A DNA stretch of 19,277 nt from an uncultured Eubacteriales bacterium. GTDB lineage: Bacteria; Bacillota; Clostridia; Christensenellales; Christensenellaceae. The first letter of the stretch is position 1, and the number at the start of each line of letters is the position of its first letter. Where the stretch lies: positions 1 through 19,277 of the forward strand of contig UQXU01000026.1 of NCBI GenBank assembly GCA_900545085.1. The letters run 5' to 3'. A program made the position numbers and the translations under genes. Shown in pieces: positions 5,802 through 13,785 of the stretch. The notes beneath the pieces are model-generated. The model saw only the letters and a list, made by a program, of their open reading frames with translations. It was not told where the DNA came from and ran no database searches.

Positions 5802-5923
5802 CTCATGGATTTATCGCAAATTATTTTTGTTATTATCACTATTGACGCGAATGCTATGTGAACGAATGAGACTGCGAGGCTGTTGTTTTTATGCGGGGGC
5901 ATACGGCGAACTTCTCTTTTCAT
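5798..5923 (-). CDS. 41-residue single-span membrane peptide
   Basis: The start is the ATG at 5923 with AAGGAG about 8 nt upstream. The open frame continues further upstream to 5989 but without a ribosome binding site. A basic N-terminus (MKREVRR) is followed by MPPHKNN, a hydrophobic span (about residues 15-33) and a polar basic end (DKSMR). RRMPPH...IIxxICDKS can be laid beside RRILPH...AFEIIDDSS of the neighbouring zinc-ribbon protein, so this may be a shortened duplicate that lost the ribbon. The evidence for translation is the ribosome binding site and a possible extended -10 promoter (5992-6000). Confidence 0.55.
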   Translation of the reverse strand: MKREVRRMPPHKNNSLAVSFVHIAFASIVIITKIICDKSMR

Positions 5924-5991
5924 TACTAAACTCCTTAAAAGCTTTGATATGCGTTTAGGCTTATTGTGTCTATAGGATTGACTTTGCATTC

Positions 5992-6000
5992 AGTATAGCA
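5992..6000 (-). promoter_or_regulatory. possible extended -10 promoter of the small peptide gene
   Basis: Read on the minus strand the sequence is TGCTATACT, a TGN extended -10 with a good TATACT box. No clear -35 is seen 16-18 nt upstream. Confidence 0.45.
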
Positions 6001-6043
6001 TATACGCCGGAGAAGTGCAGTCATGATTGCATTAAGAGTGCGT

Positions 6044-6072
6044 AAAAAGACCTGCTAAAAAAGCAGGTCTTT
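6044..6072 (-). terminator. terminator of the glutamate synthase operon
   Basis: On the minus strand, AAGACCTGC (from 6071 down to 6063) pairs with GCAGGTCTT (6055 down to 6047) around a 7-nt loop, followed by TTT. It begins about 33 nt past the stop codon of the last operon gene. Confidence 0.88.
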
Positions 6073-6104
6073 CAGCGCTTGCCGATATTGTTGAAAAACG
6101 CTTG

Positions 6105-6836
6105 TCAGCAATGCGTATAAAGCTGTTTGTAAGGGTTTTTCGTGTCGGGAACGAGCATGAAGAAATTGGAAGAGAGCAGTTCGTCTGCGTTCAGCCCGAA
6201 TTCGGCTGCGTATTCTTCGATATAAGGACGGATATACTGCTTATCTTCGTTGGAGGCGACGGTGCAGATTACCTGCTTGGGCAGATCCGCCGGAGGAGTG
6301 TCGCAGCGAAGGAACATTCTTCCGCCGTGCATTCCTGTTCCGCAGAAGTATCCTACAGGCGGTTCGCCGTTGCAGCCTCTGCCCAAGACGATAATAAGAC
6401 CGCCGGCCTGATATTCTCCCAGGAAGCTGCCCGCTTTTCCGCCGATGATGAGAACGGGGAGCTTCTCTTTATAAGCTTTCATGTGAATGCCTGCGCGATA
6501 GCCTGCGCCGCCCTCGACGTAGATTTTTCCGCCGCGCATGCCGTAGCCGACAGCGTCGCCGCAGTTGCCGTGTATGATTATAGCTCCGTCGTTGAGCGTG
6601 TCGCCGGTGGCGTCCTGAGCGTTGCCGTTTACGATTATTTTGGAACCGTCCAGGTACGCGCCGAGTGCGTTGCCGGGTGTGCCGTTTATAGTTACGGTGT
6701 TGCCGCTGGCTCCGGCTGCAATATAACGCTGACCGACACAGTTATCTATTGTAATGTCTTCGCCGGATACCCATGCTTTGCGTACCACGTCGTTCAGGTC
6801 TTTAAAGTGCATTCCTGTTGCGTCTATCTGATTCAT
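6105..6836 (-). CDS. glutamate synthase GXGXG-domain subunit (GltB3-type)
   Basis: The 243-residue protein corresponds to the C-terminal right-handed beta-helix domain of the glutamate synthase large subunit, here as a separate polypeptide. Repeated G-x-x-G motifs are plain: VGQRYIAAGASGNTVTINGT, GNAQDATGDTL, GNCGDAVGYGMRGGKIYV, GGKAGSFLGEYQAGG and GTGMHGGRMFLR. In full-length enzymes this domain holds the ammonia tunnel and the FMN domain in place. Its start overlaps the stop of the oxidoreductase gene (ATGA, 6833-6836), indicating translational coupling. It is the last gene of the operon. Similar domains occur in formylmethanofuran dehydrogenase C, but the operon context settles the assignment. 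Confidence 0.93.
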   Translation of the reverse strand: MNQIDATGMHFKDLNDVVRKAWVSGEDITIDNCVGQRYIAAGASGNTVTINGTPGNALGAYLDGSKIIVNGNAQDATGDTLNDGAIIIHGNCGDAVGYGMRGGKIYVEGGAGYRAGIHMKAYKEKLPVLIIGGKAGSFLGEYQAGGLIIVLGRGCNGEPPVGYFCGTGMHGGRMFLRCDTPPADLPKQVICTVASNEDKQYIRPYIEEYAAEFGLNADELLSSNFFMLVPDTKNPYKQLYTHC

Positions 6837-8071
6837 TTGCGACCTCCCAGCTTCCGCGAGCGTTCCTTCTTGGAGAAGGCCATAAGCTGCGGCTTTTCCT
6901 TTATTAATTCAAAATCTATCTCGGAGAGGGGCGTTTTTTCACGTATGAGTGAAGTGTATATGCCGGCTCTCTCGATGTTGCCCACCATTATAAATCCTTT
7001 GAGCGTGTTGTCTGCGTATACCAGCTTTTTGTATGTGCTGTCTGTTTTTTCGACATAAGCTTCACCGTCGTAGCTGCCCGCCGTTACGAGATGCAGACCG
7101 AAGAAACCGATGGCGTTCATGGGCATTGCTTTATCATAGGATGCTGTTCCGCCTGCCATGTTGATACCTGCCGTTTCGCCCTGCATATATGCGTTAGGCA
7201 GAAGCGCGATGACTTTATCGGTATCTGTAGTGATGTCGTGGCTCTCGCTGCAATCGCCCGCCGCGTATATGTCGCAGAGCGTTGTTTCACATCGTTCGTT
7301 GGTGCGGATTCCCTTGACGACTGCGCCGCCTGCCGCCTTGACCAACTCGACATTGGGCTGTACGCCGAGAGCTGTGACAAGTATATCGAATTCGATTACA
7401 TCTCCGCTCTTGAATTTCGCCTTGTTGGAAGTCAGGCTTTCCACATTGTCGGAAAGATGGAATTTGATGCCCTTGCTCTCGATGTGAGCTTTAATCATAT
7501 CGCTTGCATCTTCGTCGATTATACTTCTGAGGATTCTGTTTGTGCGTCCGACTACTGTAACCTCTGCTGCCTTGCGATGTATGCCCTCTGCGCATTTCAG
7601 ACCTATGAGACCTGCGCCGAGTATCAGAACTCGGGATTTCGGAGTTATAGCTGCGTCCAGAGCTTTTGCATCGTCAAGGCTCATAAACGTGAATTTGTTT
7701 TTGACGCTTTTCAAACCCGGAAGCTCCGGAACGAGCGGGCGCGAGCCCGTGCCGATGAGAAGCTTTTCGTATTTAATCTCTTCGCCGCTGCTAAGGGTGA
7801 CGATGTGATCGTGAGCTTCGATTTTGGAAGCCGTCTGACCGAAGAGACATTCTACGCTGTTGTTTTTGTAGAAGTCGTCAGGTCTGTACTTCATGCGGTC
7901 GGAATCTGTTTTTCCGAGGAGAAGATAGGAGATGAGAGGGCGGGAATATGTGTGATACGGCTCGGAGGATACGAGAAGAATGCTGCCTTCCGTATCGACT
8001 TGACGAATGCCTTCTATTGTACCTACCGCTGCTGCGGAGTTGCCTATGATGAGATATTTAGTTTGCTTCAT
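6833..8071 (-). CDS. FAD/NAD(P)-dependent oxidoreductase of the split glutamate synthase
   Basis: The 412-residue pyridine nucleotide-disulphide-type reductase resembles rubredoxin/ferredoxin reductases and the NirB N-terminus. The N-terminal FAD-binding strand is YLIIGNSAAAVG (6-17), the NAD(P) site is LILGAGLIG (149-157), and a second FAD contact is IYAAGDCSE (268-276). No redox-active CxxC is seen. It probably takes electrons from NAD(P)H and passes them through the polyferredoxin encoded just upstream to the Fe-S/FMN synthase subunit. This is the role of GltD in classical enzymes, to which it is not a close sequence match. Its ATG is 3 nt after the ferredoxin stop, with GAGGAG in the end of that gene. 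Confidence 0.9.
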   Translation of the reverse strand: MKQTKYLIIGNSAAAVGTIEGIRQVDTEGSILLVSSEPYHTYSRPLISYLLLGKTDSDRMKYRPDDFYKNNSVECLFGQTASKIEAHDHIVTLSSGEEIKYEKLLIGTGSRPLVPELPGLKSVKNKFTFMSLDDAKALDAAITPKSRVLILGAGLIGLKCAEGIHRKAAEVTVVGRTNRILRSIIDEDASDMIKAHIESKGIKFHLSDNVESLTSNKAKFKSGDVIEFDILVTALGVQPNVELVKAAGGAVVKGIRTNERCETTLCDIYAAGDCSESHDITTDTDKVIALLPNAYMQGETAGINMAGGTASYDKAMPMNAIGFFGLHLVTAGSYDGEAYVEKTDSTYKKLVYADNTLKGFIMVGNIERAGIYTSLIREKTPLSEIDFELIKEKPQLMAFSKKERSRKLGGRK

Positions 8072-8074
8072 GAC

Positions 8075-8503
8075 TCATCTCTCCTCGAAAACTATTGCAT
8101 TATTCGGACAGCCTTTTACGCATGCGGGCTCTCCGAAAGAATTGTCTGTGCAAAGCTCGCATTTCTGTATGGCTCCTGTGTTTGAAGGCATTATCGCGCC
8201 GTAAGGGCAGGAGACTATGCAGGTGTAGCAGCTTACGCACTTATCCTGGTCTATTTCTATTACGCTGTTTTTTATCGTCAGAGCGCCCGTGAGGCAGCTT
8301 TTCACGCAGAGAGGCTCTTCGCAATGTCTGCATGATACAGCGAAGCTGATGTTGTCTTTTTCTTCTATTCGTATTCTCGGGTTTATCTGGACGCCCTTGA
8401 GCGCCTTTACCATGTTATCTATTCCGGAGTTGGCGTATGCGCAGTAATATTCGCACAGATGGCACGCCAAACACCACTTTTCATTGACGTATACTCGTTT
8501 CAT
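8075..8503 (-). CDS. polyferredoxin with four [4Fe-4S] sites (HycB-like)
   Basis: The 142-residue iron-sulphur protein has sixteen cysteines in four groups: 11/14/17/21, 58/61/66/70, 89/92/95/99 and 115/118/128/132. This is enough for four [4Fe-4S] clusters in the HycB/CooF style electron-wire arrangement. It has no signal peptide and so is cytoplasmic. It lies 3 nt after the synthase subunit gene and 3 nt before the oxidoreductase gene. Its position suggests it carries electrons between the FAD protein and the FMN/Fe-S synthase. In glutamate synthases of this layout it may let reduced ferredoxin as well as NAD(P)H supply the reaction; this last point is inference. Confidence 0.92.
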   Translation of the reverse strand: MKRVYVNEKWCLACHLCEYYCAYANSGIDNMVKALKGVQINPRIRIEEKDNISFAVSCRHCEEPLCVKSCLTGALTIKNSVIEIDQDKCVSCYTCIVSCPYGAIMPSNTGAIQKCELCTDNSFGEPACVKGCPNNAIVFEER

Positions 8504-8506
8504 ATC

Positions 8507-10012
8507 TTACTCTCCTGCGTGCTTGACGCCCAAAATCTCCAGTTCCTTCTCGTTCAAACCTACGCCTCTCAGCATGAGCCTGTTGCCGCGCAGGGCTTCG
8601 ATGGAGTTTATGCCCATGCCGCCCATCATCTCTTTAATCTCGTGATCCCATGCCGTGACCAGATTTACGAGACGCTGAGCGCCGATGTCGGGATTGAGGC
8701 GGCGGACGAGCTCGGGACGCTGCGTCGCAATACCCCAGTTGCATTTGCCTGCGTGGCATGTGCGGCAGAGGTGGCAGCCGAGAGCGAGAAGCGCGCTTGT
8801 GCCGATGTAGCATGCGTCTGCGCCGAGAGCAATAGCCTTTACGATGTCTGCGCTGCTTCGGATAGCGCCGCTGACTACGACGGATACGTTGTTGCGGATG
8901 CCTTCGTCGCGGAGACGCTGATCTACGCTGGCGAGCGCAAGCTCAATCGGAATACCTACGTTGTCGCGTATTCTGGTGGGCGCTGCGCCTGTGCCGCCGC
9001 GGAAGCCGTCGATGGCGATTATATCCGCGCCGCTGCGAGCGATACCGCTGGCGATAGCCGCGACGTTGTGAACTGCGGCGATTTTTACGATTATAGGCTT
9101 TTTGTAGCCTGTGGCCTCTTTGAGGGAGAATACAAGCTGACGCAGATCCTCGATAGAGTAAATGTCGTGGTGAGGCGCCGGCGAGATGGCGTCGCTGCCC
9201 TCGGGGATCATTCTGGTCGCGGATATGTCGCCGACGATTTTAATGCCGGGGAGATGACCGCCGATGCCGGGCTTGGCGCCTTGTCCCATCTTAATCTCAA
9301 TGGCTGCGCCTGCCTCCAGGTAATCCTTGTAAACGCCGAATCTGCCCGACGCAACCTGCACGATTGTATTGGAGCCGTATTGATAGAAGTCTTTATGCAG
9401 ACCGCCCTCGCCTGTGTTGTAGTAAATTCCCAGCTCTGTCGCCGCGCGTGCGAGAGCCGCGTGTGCGTTGTAGCTTATGGAGCCGTAGCTCATGGCGGAG
9501 AACATGACGGGAGTTTCGAGCTTCAAAAAAGGCGTCAGGTTGTTTTTGAGTTTGCCGTTTTCGTCGCGTTCGATTTCGGTCGGCTTGCCGCCGAGGAAGA
9601 CTCTCGTTTCCATCGGCTCTCTGAGAGGGTCGATGGAAGGGTTTGTGACCTGGGAGGCGTTTATCAGCAGGCGATCCCAATATACGGGAAGGTCTGTCGG
9701 GTTGCCCATTGAGGAGAGCAGCACGCCGCCTGTGCCTGCTTGTCTGTATATATTTTGAATAGAATCGGACGACCAGCTAGAATTTTCTTTAAATGTATGG
9801 TCTGTTTTTACTATTTTAAGCGCGCGCGTCGGACACAGAGCTACGCAGCGGTGACAGTTGACGCATTTGGTTTCGTCCACCATCATCATATCTAAATCTT
9901 CATCATAATAATGTACTTCGTTAGCACATTGGCGTTCGCATGCGCGGCATGTTATGCAGCGGTCGTAGTTGCGAACTACTTCATATTCGGGGTACAGAAA
10001 ATCTATAGCCAT
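8507..10012 (-). CDS. glutamate synthase FMN/Fe-S subunit (GltB2-type)
   Basis: The 501-residue core of the split enzyme converts 2-oxoglutarate plus ammonia to glutamate using FMN. An N-terminal ferredoxin domain has Cys19/22/25/29 and Cys50/53/56/60 (two [4Fe-4S] sites). The TIM-barrel FMN domain follows, with GGLHKDFYQYGSN, KMGQGAKPGIGGHLPG, SPAPHHDIYSIEDL, VKIAAVHNVAAIASG and IDGFRGGTGAAPTR. The GOGAT-type cluster region CHLCRTCHAGKCNWGIATQ (Cys413/416/419/424) lies near the C-terminus. The amidotransferase and GXGXG domains of large bacterial GltB are separate genes here, as in archaea and Thermotoga. Its ATG shares one base with the stop of the preceding gene (TAATG), so the two are coupled. 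Confidence 0.95.
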   Translation of the reverse strand: MAIDFLYPEYEVVRNYDRCITCRACERQCANEVHYYDEDLDMMMVDETKCVNCHRCVALCPTRALKIVKTDHTFKENSSWSSDSIQNIYRQAGTGGVLLSSMGNPTDLPVYWDRLLINASQVTNPSIDPLREPMETRVFLGGKPTEIERDENGKLKNNLTPFLKLETPVMFSAMSYGSISYNAHAALARAATELGIYYNTGEGGLHKDFYQYGSNTIVQVASGRFGVYKDYLEAGAAIEIKMGQGAKPGIGGHLPGIKIVGDISATRMIPEGSDAISPAPHHDIYSIEDLRQLVFSLKEATGYKKPIIVKIAAVHNVAAIASGIARSGADIIAIDGFRGGTGAAPTRIRDNVGIPIELALASVDQRLRDEGIRNNVSVVVSGAIRSSADIVKAIALGADACYIGTSALLALGCHLCRTCHAGKCNWGIATQRPELVRRLNPDIGAQRLVNLVTAWDHEIKEMMGGMGINSIEALRGNRLMLRGVGLNEKELEILGVKHAGE

Positions 10013-11112
10013 TATACACTCACTCCTTCGTTAAGACGGACTATAACCGCTTCGCCGCCGCCGGGCGACCAGATCTTGTCCAGCTCGGGCTGAATAACTC
10101 TTATGGCGCATTCTTCGCTCGCCATGTAAACCATTTCGTCCTTTTCTCCGACGACCATGCTGCGCAGCTTGAGTCTGTCGTTGAGCGCGAGCATACCGCC
10201 GTTGAAACCGACGAGTATGGAGAAAGGTCCTGTTATCAGCATACTGGAGAAGGCGTTTCTTATATAAGTGAATCTCTCTTTCTCCTCCGGAGGCATTTTT
10301 TCTATTGTACTCCAGAAGGGCGCCGCGATTACGTCGCACATCTCTTCCATAGTCATGCCGACCTTGCGGATGAGAAAGTCTACCATATAAGCTATAACTT
10401 CTGTATCTGTCATAAGAGAGCATGTATAGCCGAACATCTCTATGAAACGTCTGTTAGCGTCATAGGAGGATATTTCGCCGTTGTGTACGACGGAAAAATC
10501 CAGCGTAGCGAAAGGATGCGCGCCGCCCCACCAGCCGGGGGTGTTGGTCGGGTAACGACCGTGAGCAGTCCAGCAATAGCCTTCGTATTCGTCGAGGCGG
10601 TAGTATTCGCCTACATCTTCGGGGAATCCTACAGCTTTAAAAACGCCCATGTTTTTGCCGCTGGAGAATACATAGGCTCCTTCGATAGCAGTATTAATGT
10701 AGAAAGTACAGCGTGACACAAATTCGTCCTCGCCGAGGTGGAAGGAGAGCATCTTCGTGTGATGCGGACGGACAAAGTAGCGCCAGATAAGCGGTTCGTC
10801 CGTGATCTTCGGAGATTTGCGCACGGGTATTTTAGAAAGGTTGACTATGTCGAAATGGTCGTCCAGATAAGCTTCGCATTTGTTTCTGGATTCCAGTGAA
10901 TCGTAAAATACGTGCAGTGCGTACAGATCTTTGTACTGAGGGTATATGCCATAGCCGGCGAAACCGCCGCCAAGTCCGTTGGAGCGGTCGTGCATAGTGG
11001 ATATGGAAGTGATAATATCCCTGCCCGAGATCAGCTTGCCGTCCTTTGCGAAAATGCCTGAGATAGCACAGCCGGAGGGTATTCTCACTTGACCTTCCTT
11101 CATTGTGTTCAT
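10012..11112 (-). CDS. glutamate synthase class II amidotransferase subunit (GltB1-type)
   Basis: The 366-residue Ntn-type glutaminase releases ammonia from glutamine for the synthase subunit. The likely nucleophile is Cys15 in IPSGCAISGIF, so a 14-residue leader must be removed, as in other class II enzymes with propeptides. Glutamine-site motifs are visible: HGRYPTNTPG (184-193), HNGEISSY (210-217) and MTDTEVIAY (234-242). AGGAGG lies about 9 nt before the ATG, which supports this start over the in-frame ATG three codons later. It is the first gene of a five-gene operon read from a near-perfect promoter (11162-11190) that carries a GlnR-like box. Confidence 0.93.
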   Translation of the reverse strand: MNTMKEGQVRIPSGCAISGIFAKDGKLISGRDIITSISTMHDRSNGLGGGFAGYGIYPQYKDLYALHVFYDSLESRNKCEAYLDDHFDIVNLSKIPVRKSPKITDEPLIWRYFVRPHHTKMLSFHLGEDEFVSRCTFYINTAIEGAYVFSSGKNMGVFKAVGFPEDVGEYYRLDEYEGYCWTAHGRYPTNTPGWWGGAHPFATLDFSVVHNGEISSYDANRRFIEMFGYTCSLMTDTEVIAYMVDFLIRKVGMTMEEMCDVIAAPFWSTIEKMPPEEKERFTYIRNAFSSMLITGPFSILVGFNGGMLALNDRLKLRSMVVGEKDEMVYMASEECAIRVIQPELDKIWSPGGGEAVIVRLNEGVSV

Positions 11113-11161
11113 AACTCATTCCTCCTACCGTCATAACATATTTTGCGACGGTTCAGTGACA

Positions 11162-11190
11162 ATTATATAGAAATATACGCGCTATGTCAA
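11162..11190 (-). promoter_or_regulatory. promoter of the glutamate synthase operon
   Basis: On the minus strand, a perfect TTGACA (11185-11190) and a perfect TATAAT (11162-11167) are exactly 17 nt apart. The predicted start is near 11155, about 43 nt before the first ATG. Such a strong core promoter implies that control is by repression or competition at the box below. Confidence 0.92.
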
Positions 11191-11201
11191 GAAAAATGAC
11201 A
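11185..11201. promoter_or_regulatory. GlnR/TnrA-type nitrogen box overlapping the -35
   Basis: TGTCA, 7 nt, TGACA is an exact match to the Bacillus GlnR/TnrA consensus TGTNA-N7-TNACA. It coincides with the -35 hexamer of the glutamate synthase promoter. In Bacillus, binding of GlnR over a promoter represses in nitrogen excess. Whether this organism has a GlnR is not shown in the window. Confidence 0.65.
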
Positions 11202-11205
11202 GAGA

Positions 11206-11253
11206 TTTTCCTGCAAATTGCAAAATAATTTAAGACAGGAATATTTTCCTGCA
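11206..11253. repeat. repeated TTTTCCTGCA elements upstream of the glutamate synthase promoter
   Basis: TTTTCCTGCA occurs at 11206-11215 and 11244-11253. The second copy also forms the dyad CAGGAA-tatt-TTCCTG (11236-11251). The sites fall at about -55 and -88 from the predicted glutamate synthase start, where an activator would bind. Confidence 0.5.
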
Positions 11254-11374
11254 TTTGAGAAGAGTAATGCTGCAAAACACTCGGGGTTTTACAGTAAAAC
11301 GCAGGATATATCTCTAAAAAATGAAAGAATAAAATAAAAATGCAATGAGTTTTTCAAAAAATTGCAAAAAGATA

Positions 11375-11403
11375 TTGACAAGTATGAAAACTGGGTGTAT
11401 ACT
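11375..11403 (+). promoter_or_regulatory. promoter of the glutamine synthetase gene
   Basis: TTGACA (11375-11380) and TATACT (11398-11403) are separated by 17 nt. Predicted transcription starts near 11410, only about 10 nt before the attenuator hairpin. The region 11254-11374 between the two promoters is AT-rich, with no gene seen. Confidence 0.9.
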
Positions 11404-11419
11404 TAGGCACATGAACAGC

Positions 11420-11467
11420 AAAGGCGCTGACGACACCGAAGAGACCGGTGCGCAGCGCCTTTTTATA
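11420..11467 (+). terminator. leader attenuator (intrinsic terminator) before the glutamine synthetase gene
   Basis: AAAGGCGCTG (11420-11429) pairs with CAGCGCCTTT (11453-11462). Inside, CACCG (11434-11438) pairs with CGGTG (11446-11450) around loop AAGAGAC, and TTTTTATAT follows. No plus-strand gene lies upstream, so it can only act on the transcript of the gene it precedes. ANTAR-type antiterminators control nitrogen genes, including clostridial glutamine synthetase, through such leaders. I do not see the usual second hairpin of that motif. Confidence 0.8.
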
Positions 11468-11513
11468 TTGTAGTCAAGAGAAAGAGATTGAAGGCAAAAT
11501 TATGGAGGTAAAC

Positions 11514-13604
11514 ATGAAGGGAATACCGCAATTATTCGCAAGCAACGTATTTGACGACGAAGTTATGAAAGAGCGTCTGCCGAAAGAGACGTACAAGGCT
11601 CTGAAAAAGACGACGCAAGACGGCAAGCCGCTGGATATTACAGTTGCTAATGTCGTTGCGAATGCTATGAAGGACTGGGCGATTGAGAAGGGTGTGACTC
11701 ATTTCACGCATTGGTTCCAGCCCATGACAGGCGTTACGGCGGAGAAGCACGACAGCTTCATCTCTCCTACAAGCGACGGCAAGATAATAATGGAATTCAA
11801 AGGCAAAGAGCTGATAAAGGGCGAACCTGACGCGAGCAGCTTCCCGTCGGGCGGTCTCCGCGCTACCTTTGAGGCGCGCGGCTACACCGCATGGGACCCC
11901 ACGTCTTATGCGTTTATAAAAGACGGAATACTTTGCATCCCGACGGCGTTTTGTTCTTACACCGGCGAATGCCTGGACAAAAAAACTCCGCTTCTGCGCT
12001 CTATGGAGGCGATAAATAAGCAGGCTCTCAGAATACTGAAGCTTTTCGGAAGAGATGAAGTCGAGAGCGTAAAAACTACGGTCGGACCCGAACAGGAATA
12101 CTTCCTTATTACAGAAGAAGATTACAGAGCAAGACCGGATATCATCTTCACAGGACGCACGCTTTTCGGCTCTATGCCCCCCAAAGGACAGGAAATGGAT
12201 GACCACTATTTCGGCGCTGTCAAGCCTCGCGTAGTGGAGTACATGAAAGAGCTGGACGAAGAGCTGTGGAAGCTCGGGGTGCTTGCCAAGACAAAGCACA
12301 ATGAGGTTGCGCCCTCTCAGCATGAGCTCGCTCCTATTTTCGCTACTACTAACGTAGCGGTAGACCATAACCAGATTACAATGGAAATCGCAAAAAAAGT
12401 AGCGAGAAAGCACGGCCTGCGCTGCCTGCTGCATGAGAAACCTTTCGATGGCGTGAACGGCAGCGGTAAGCACAACAACTGGTCTATTTCTACAAACACA
12501 GGCATGAACCTGCTCGAGCCGGGCAGCTCTCCCGAGGATAATGCGCAGTTCCTGTTGTTCCTCACGGCTGTGATTAAGGCAGTAGATGAGTATCAGGATA
12601 TGCTCAGACTGTCCATCGCGACAGCAGGCAACGATCATCGTCTCGGCGCGAATGAGGCTCCGCCTGCGATTGTATCGGTATTCCTCGGCGATGTACTTTC
12701 CGCTATATTGCAGAGTATCTCCGAAGGAACGCCCTACGAGGGAACAAAGGCTCTGGATATGGAAATCGGCGTAGACGTCTTGCCTCATTTCCCGAAAGAT
12801 GCGACAGACAGAAACAGAACGTCCCCCTTCGCTTTCACAGGCAACAGATTTGAGTTCAGAATGCTGGGTTCTTCCGCCTCTGTAGCGACTCCCAACATAG
12901 TGCTGAACACGGCGGTAGCTCAGGTTCTGAAGGAATTTGCAGATGTGCTTGAAAAAGAAGAAGACTTTACAGAAGGTCTCAATAAACTGCTCAAGACGAC
13001 ATTAAAAGATCACGGCCGCATAGTCTTCAATGGAAACAATTATTCTGACGAATGGGTTGAGGAAGCTGCTAGGCGCGGTCTGTCCAATCACAAAACTACG
13101 GTTGACGTTCTCCCGACGTTCCTCGAGGACAAGAACATCAATATGTTCGAGAGCAATGGCGTGTTTACAAGAGCGGAGATAGAATCCCGCTATGAAATTC
13201 TTATGGAGACGTACTGCAAGACGGTTCACATTGAAGCTCTTACAATGATAGAGATGGTCAAGAGGGATATTGTCCCCGCTGTGCTGAAGTATGTCGGTGC
13301 TCTCTCTGAGGGTGTGAGCCTGAAGAAGGCGGCCGTTCCGGGCGCTACATCCAGCGTAGAAGAATTGCTCGTAGAAAAGCTGTCCAGATTGTGCAGCGAA
13401 GCATACGAAAAAACAGAAGCTCTCGATGCTGCTGTGAAATATGCAGAGGGCATGGAGGATGCTACGAAAATGGGATGCTACTATCGCGATACGATACTCA
13501 CTCTCATGGCGGAGCTTCGCGCGGCTGTAGATTTAATGGAGCAGGATATGGGCACAAAGGATTGGCCTTATCCGTCCTATGGCAAAATACTTTTCAGTGT
13601 TTAA
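11514..13604 (+). CDS. glnN: glutamine synthetase type III
   Basis: The 696-residue enzyme makes glutamine from glutamate, ammonia and ATP. Length and motifs fit the large type III family rather than GlnA I: N-terminal [32 protein letters not shown] (62-73), the [21 protein letters not shown] stretch, VGPEQEYFL (190-198), [26 protein letters not shown] and a catalytic-core [19 protein letters not shown] choose the ATG at 11514 because GGAGG (11504-11508) lies 5 nt before it. The in-frame GTG at 11448 is inside the attenuator stem and would give a foreign extension. Expression is set by the promoter at 11375-11403 and the leader terminator. No terminator separates it from amt, so the two may share a transcript. 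Confidence 0.96.
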   Translation: MKGIPQLFASNVFDDEVMKERLPKETYKALKKTTQDGKPLDITVANVVANAMKDWAIEKGVTHFTHWFQPMTGVTAEKHDSFISPTSDGKIIMEFKGKELIKGEPDASSFPSGGLRATFEARGYTAWDPTSYAFIKDGILCIPTAFCSYTGECLDKKTPLLRSMEAINKQALRILKLFGRDEVESVKTTVGPEQEYFLITEEDYRARPDIIFTGRTLFGSMPPKGQEMDDHYFGAVKPRVVEYMKELDEELWKLGVLAKTKHNEVAPSQHELAPIFATTNVAVDHNQITMEIAKKVARKHGLRCLLHEKPFDGVNGSGKHNNWSISTNTGMNLLEPGSSPEDNAQFLLFLTAVIKAVDEYQDMLRLSIATAGNDHRLGANEAPPAIVSVFLGDVLSAILQSISEGTPYEGTKALDMEIGVDVLPHFPKDATDRNRTSPFAFTGNRFEFRMLGSSASVATPNIVLNTAVAQVLKEFADVLEKEEDFTEGLNKLLKTTLKDHGRIVFNGNNYSDEWVEEAARRGLSNHKTTVDVLPTFLEDKNINMFESNGVFTRAEIESRYEILMETYCKTVHIEALTMIEMVKRDIVPAVLKYVGALSEGVSLKKAAVPGATSSVEELLVEKLSRLCSEAYEKTEALDAAVKYAEGMEDATKMGCYYRDTILTLMAELRAAVDLMEQDMGTKDWPYPSYGKILFSV

Positions 13605-13655
13605 TACTTAGAAAATACAAAGACACTTTTCAGTGCTTCCTTTACTAAAATGTTT

Positions 13656-13690
13656 GTTCTTCGGCGGGCGTTTGAAGCCCGTCGGAGGAC
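13656..13690 (+). other. very stable hairpin between glnN and amt
   Basis: GTTCTTCGGCGGGC (13656-13669) pairs with GCCCGTCGGAGGAC (13677-13690) over 14 bp with a few G-U pairs and a 7-nt loop. No T run follows, so it is not an intrinsic terminator. A further pair, CGCTGAG (13710-13716) with CTCAGCG (13748-13754), lies just before the amt ribosome binding site. They may mark an mRNA processing or stability site in a glnN-amt transcript. Confidence 0.6.
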
Positions 13691-13785
13691 GGCAATTCAG
13701 TGGACTATTCGCTGAGAAAACTGACATTATTTTATTTTAATACTTTACTCAGCGTTTATAATTCAATACTTTCCAGGAGGAAATT

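Noticed and set aside
6102..9712. Long plus-strand ORFs (6102-7058, 7091-8185, 8459-9712) opposite the glutamate synthase genes
   Set aside because: They are antisense shadows of well-supported genes, lack ribosome binding sites and have low-complexity, Ala/Val/Tyr/Cys-rich translations with no motifs.
11448..11513. GTG start giving a 22-residue extension of glutamine synthetase
   Set aside because: The codon lies within the attenuator stem and has no ribosome binding site; ATG 11514 has GGAGG at the right distance.
11113..11513. T-box or glutamine riboswitch in the divergent region
   Set aside because: No T-box sequence, specifier loop or aptamer-sized structure is seen; the glnN leader is too short for one.
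11532..12788. 418-codon minus-strand ORF opposite glutamine synthetase
   Set aside because: It is a shadow of the codon usage of glnN, with no start signal and no recognisable protein.
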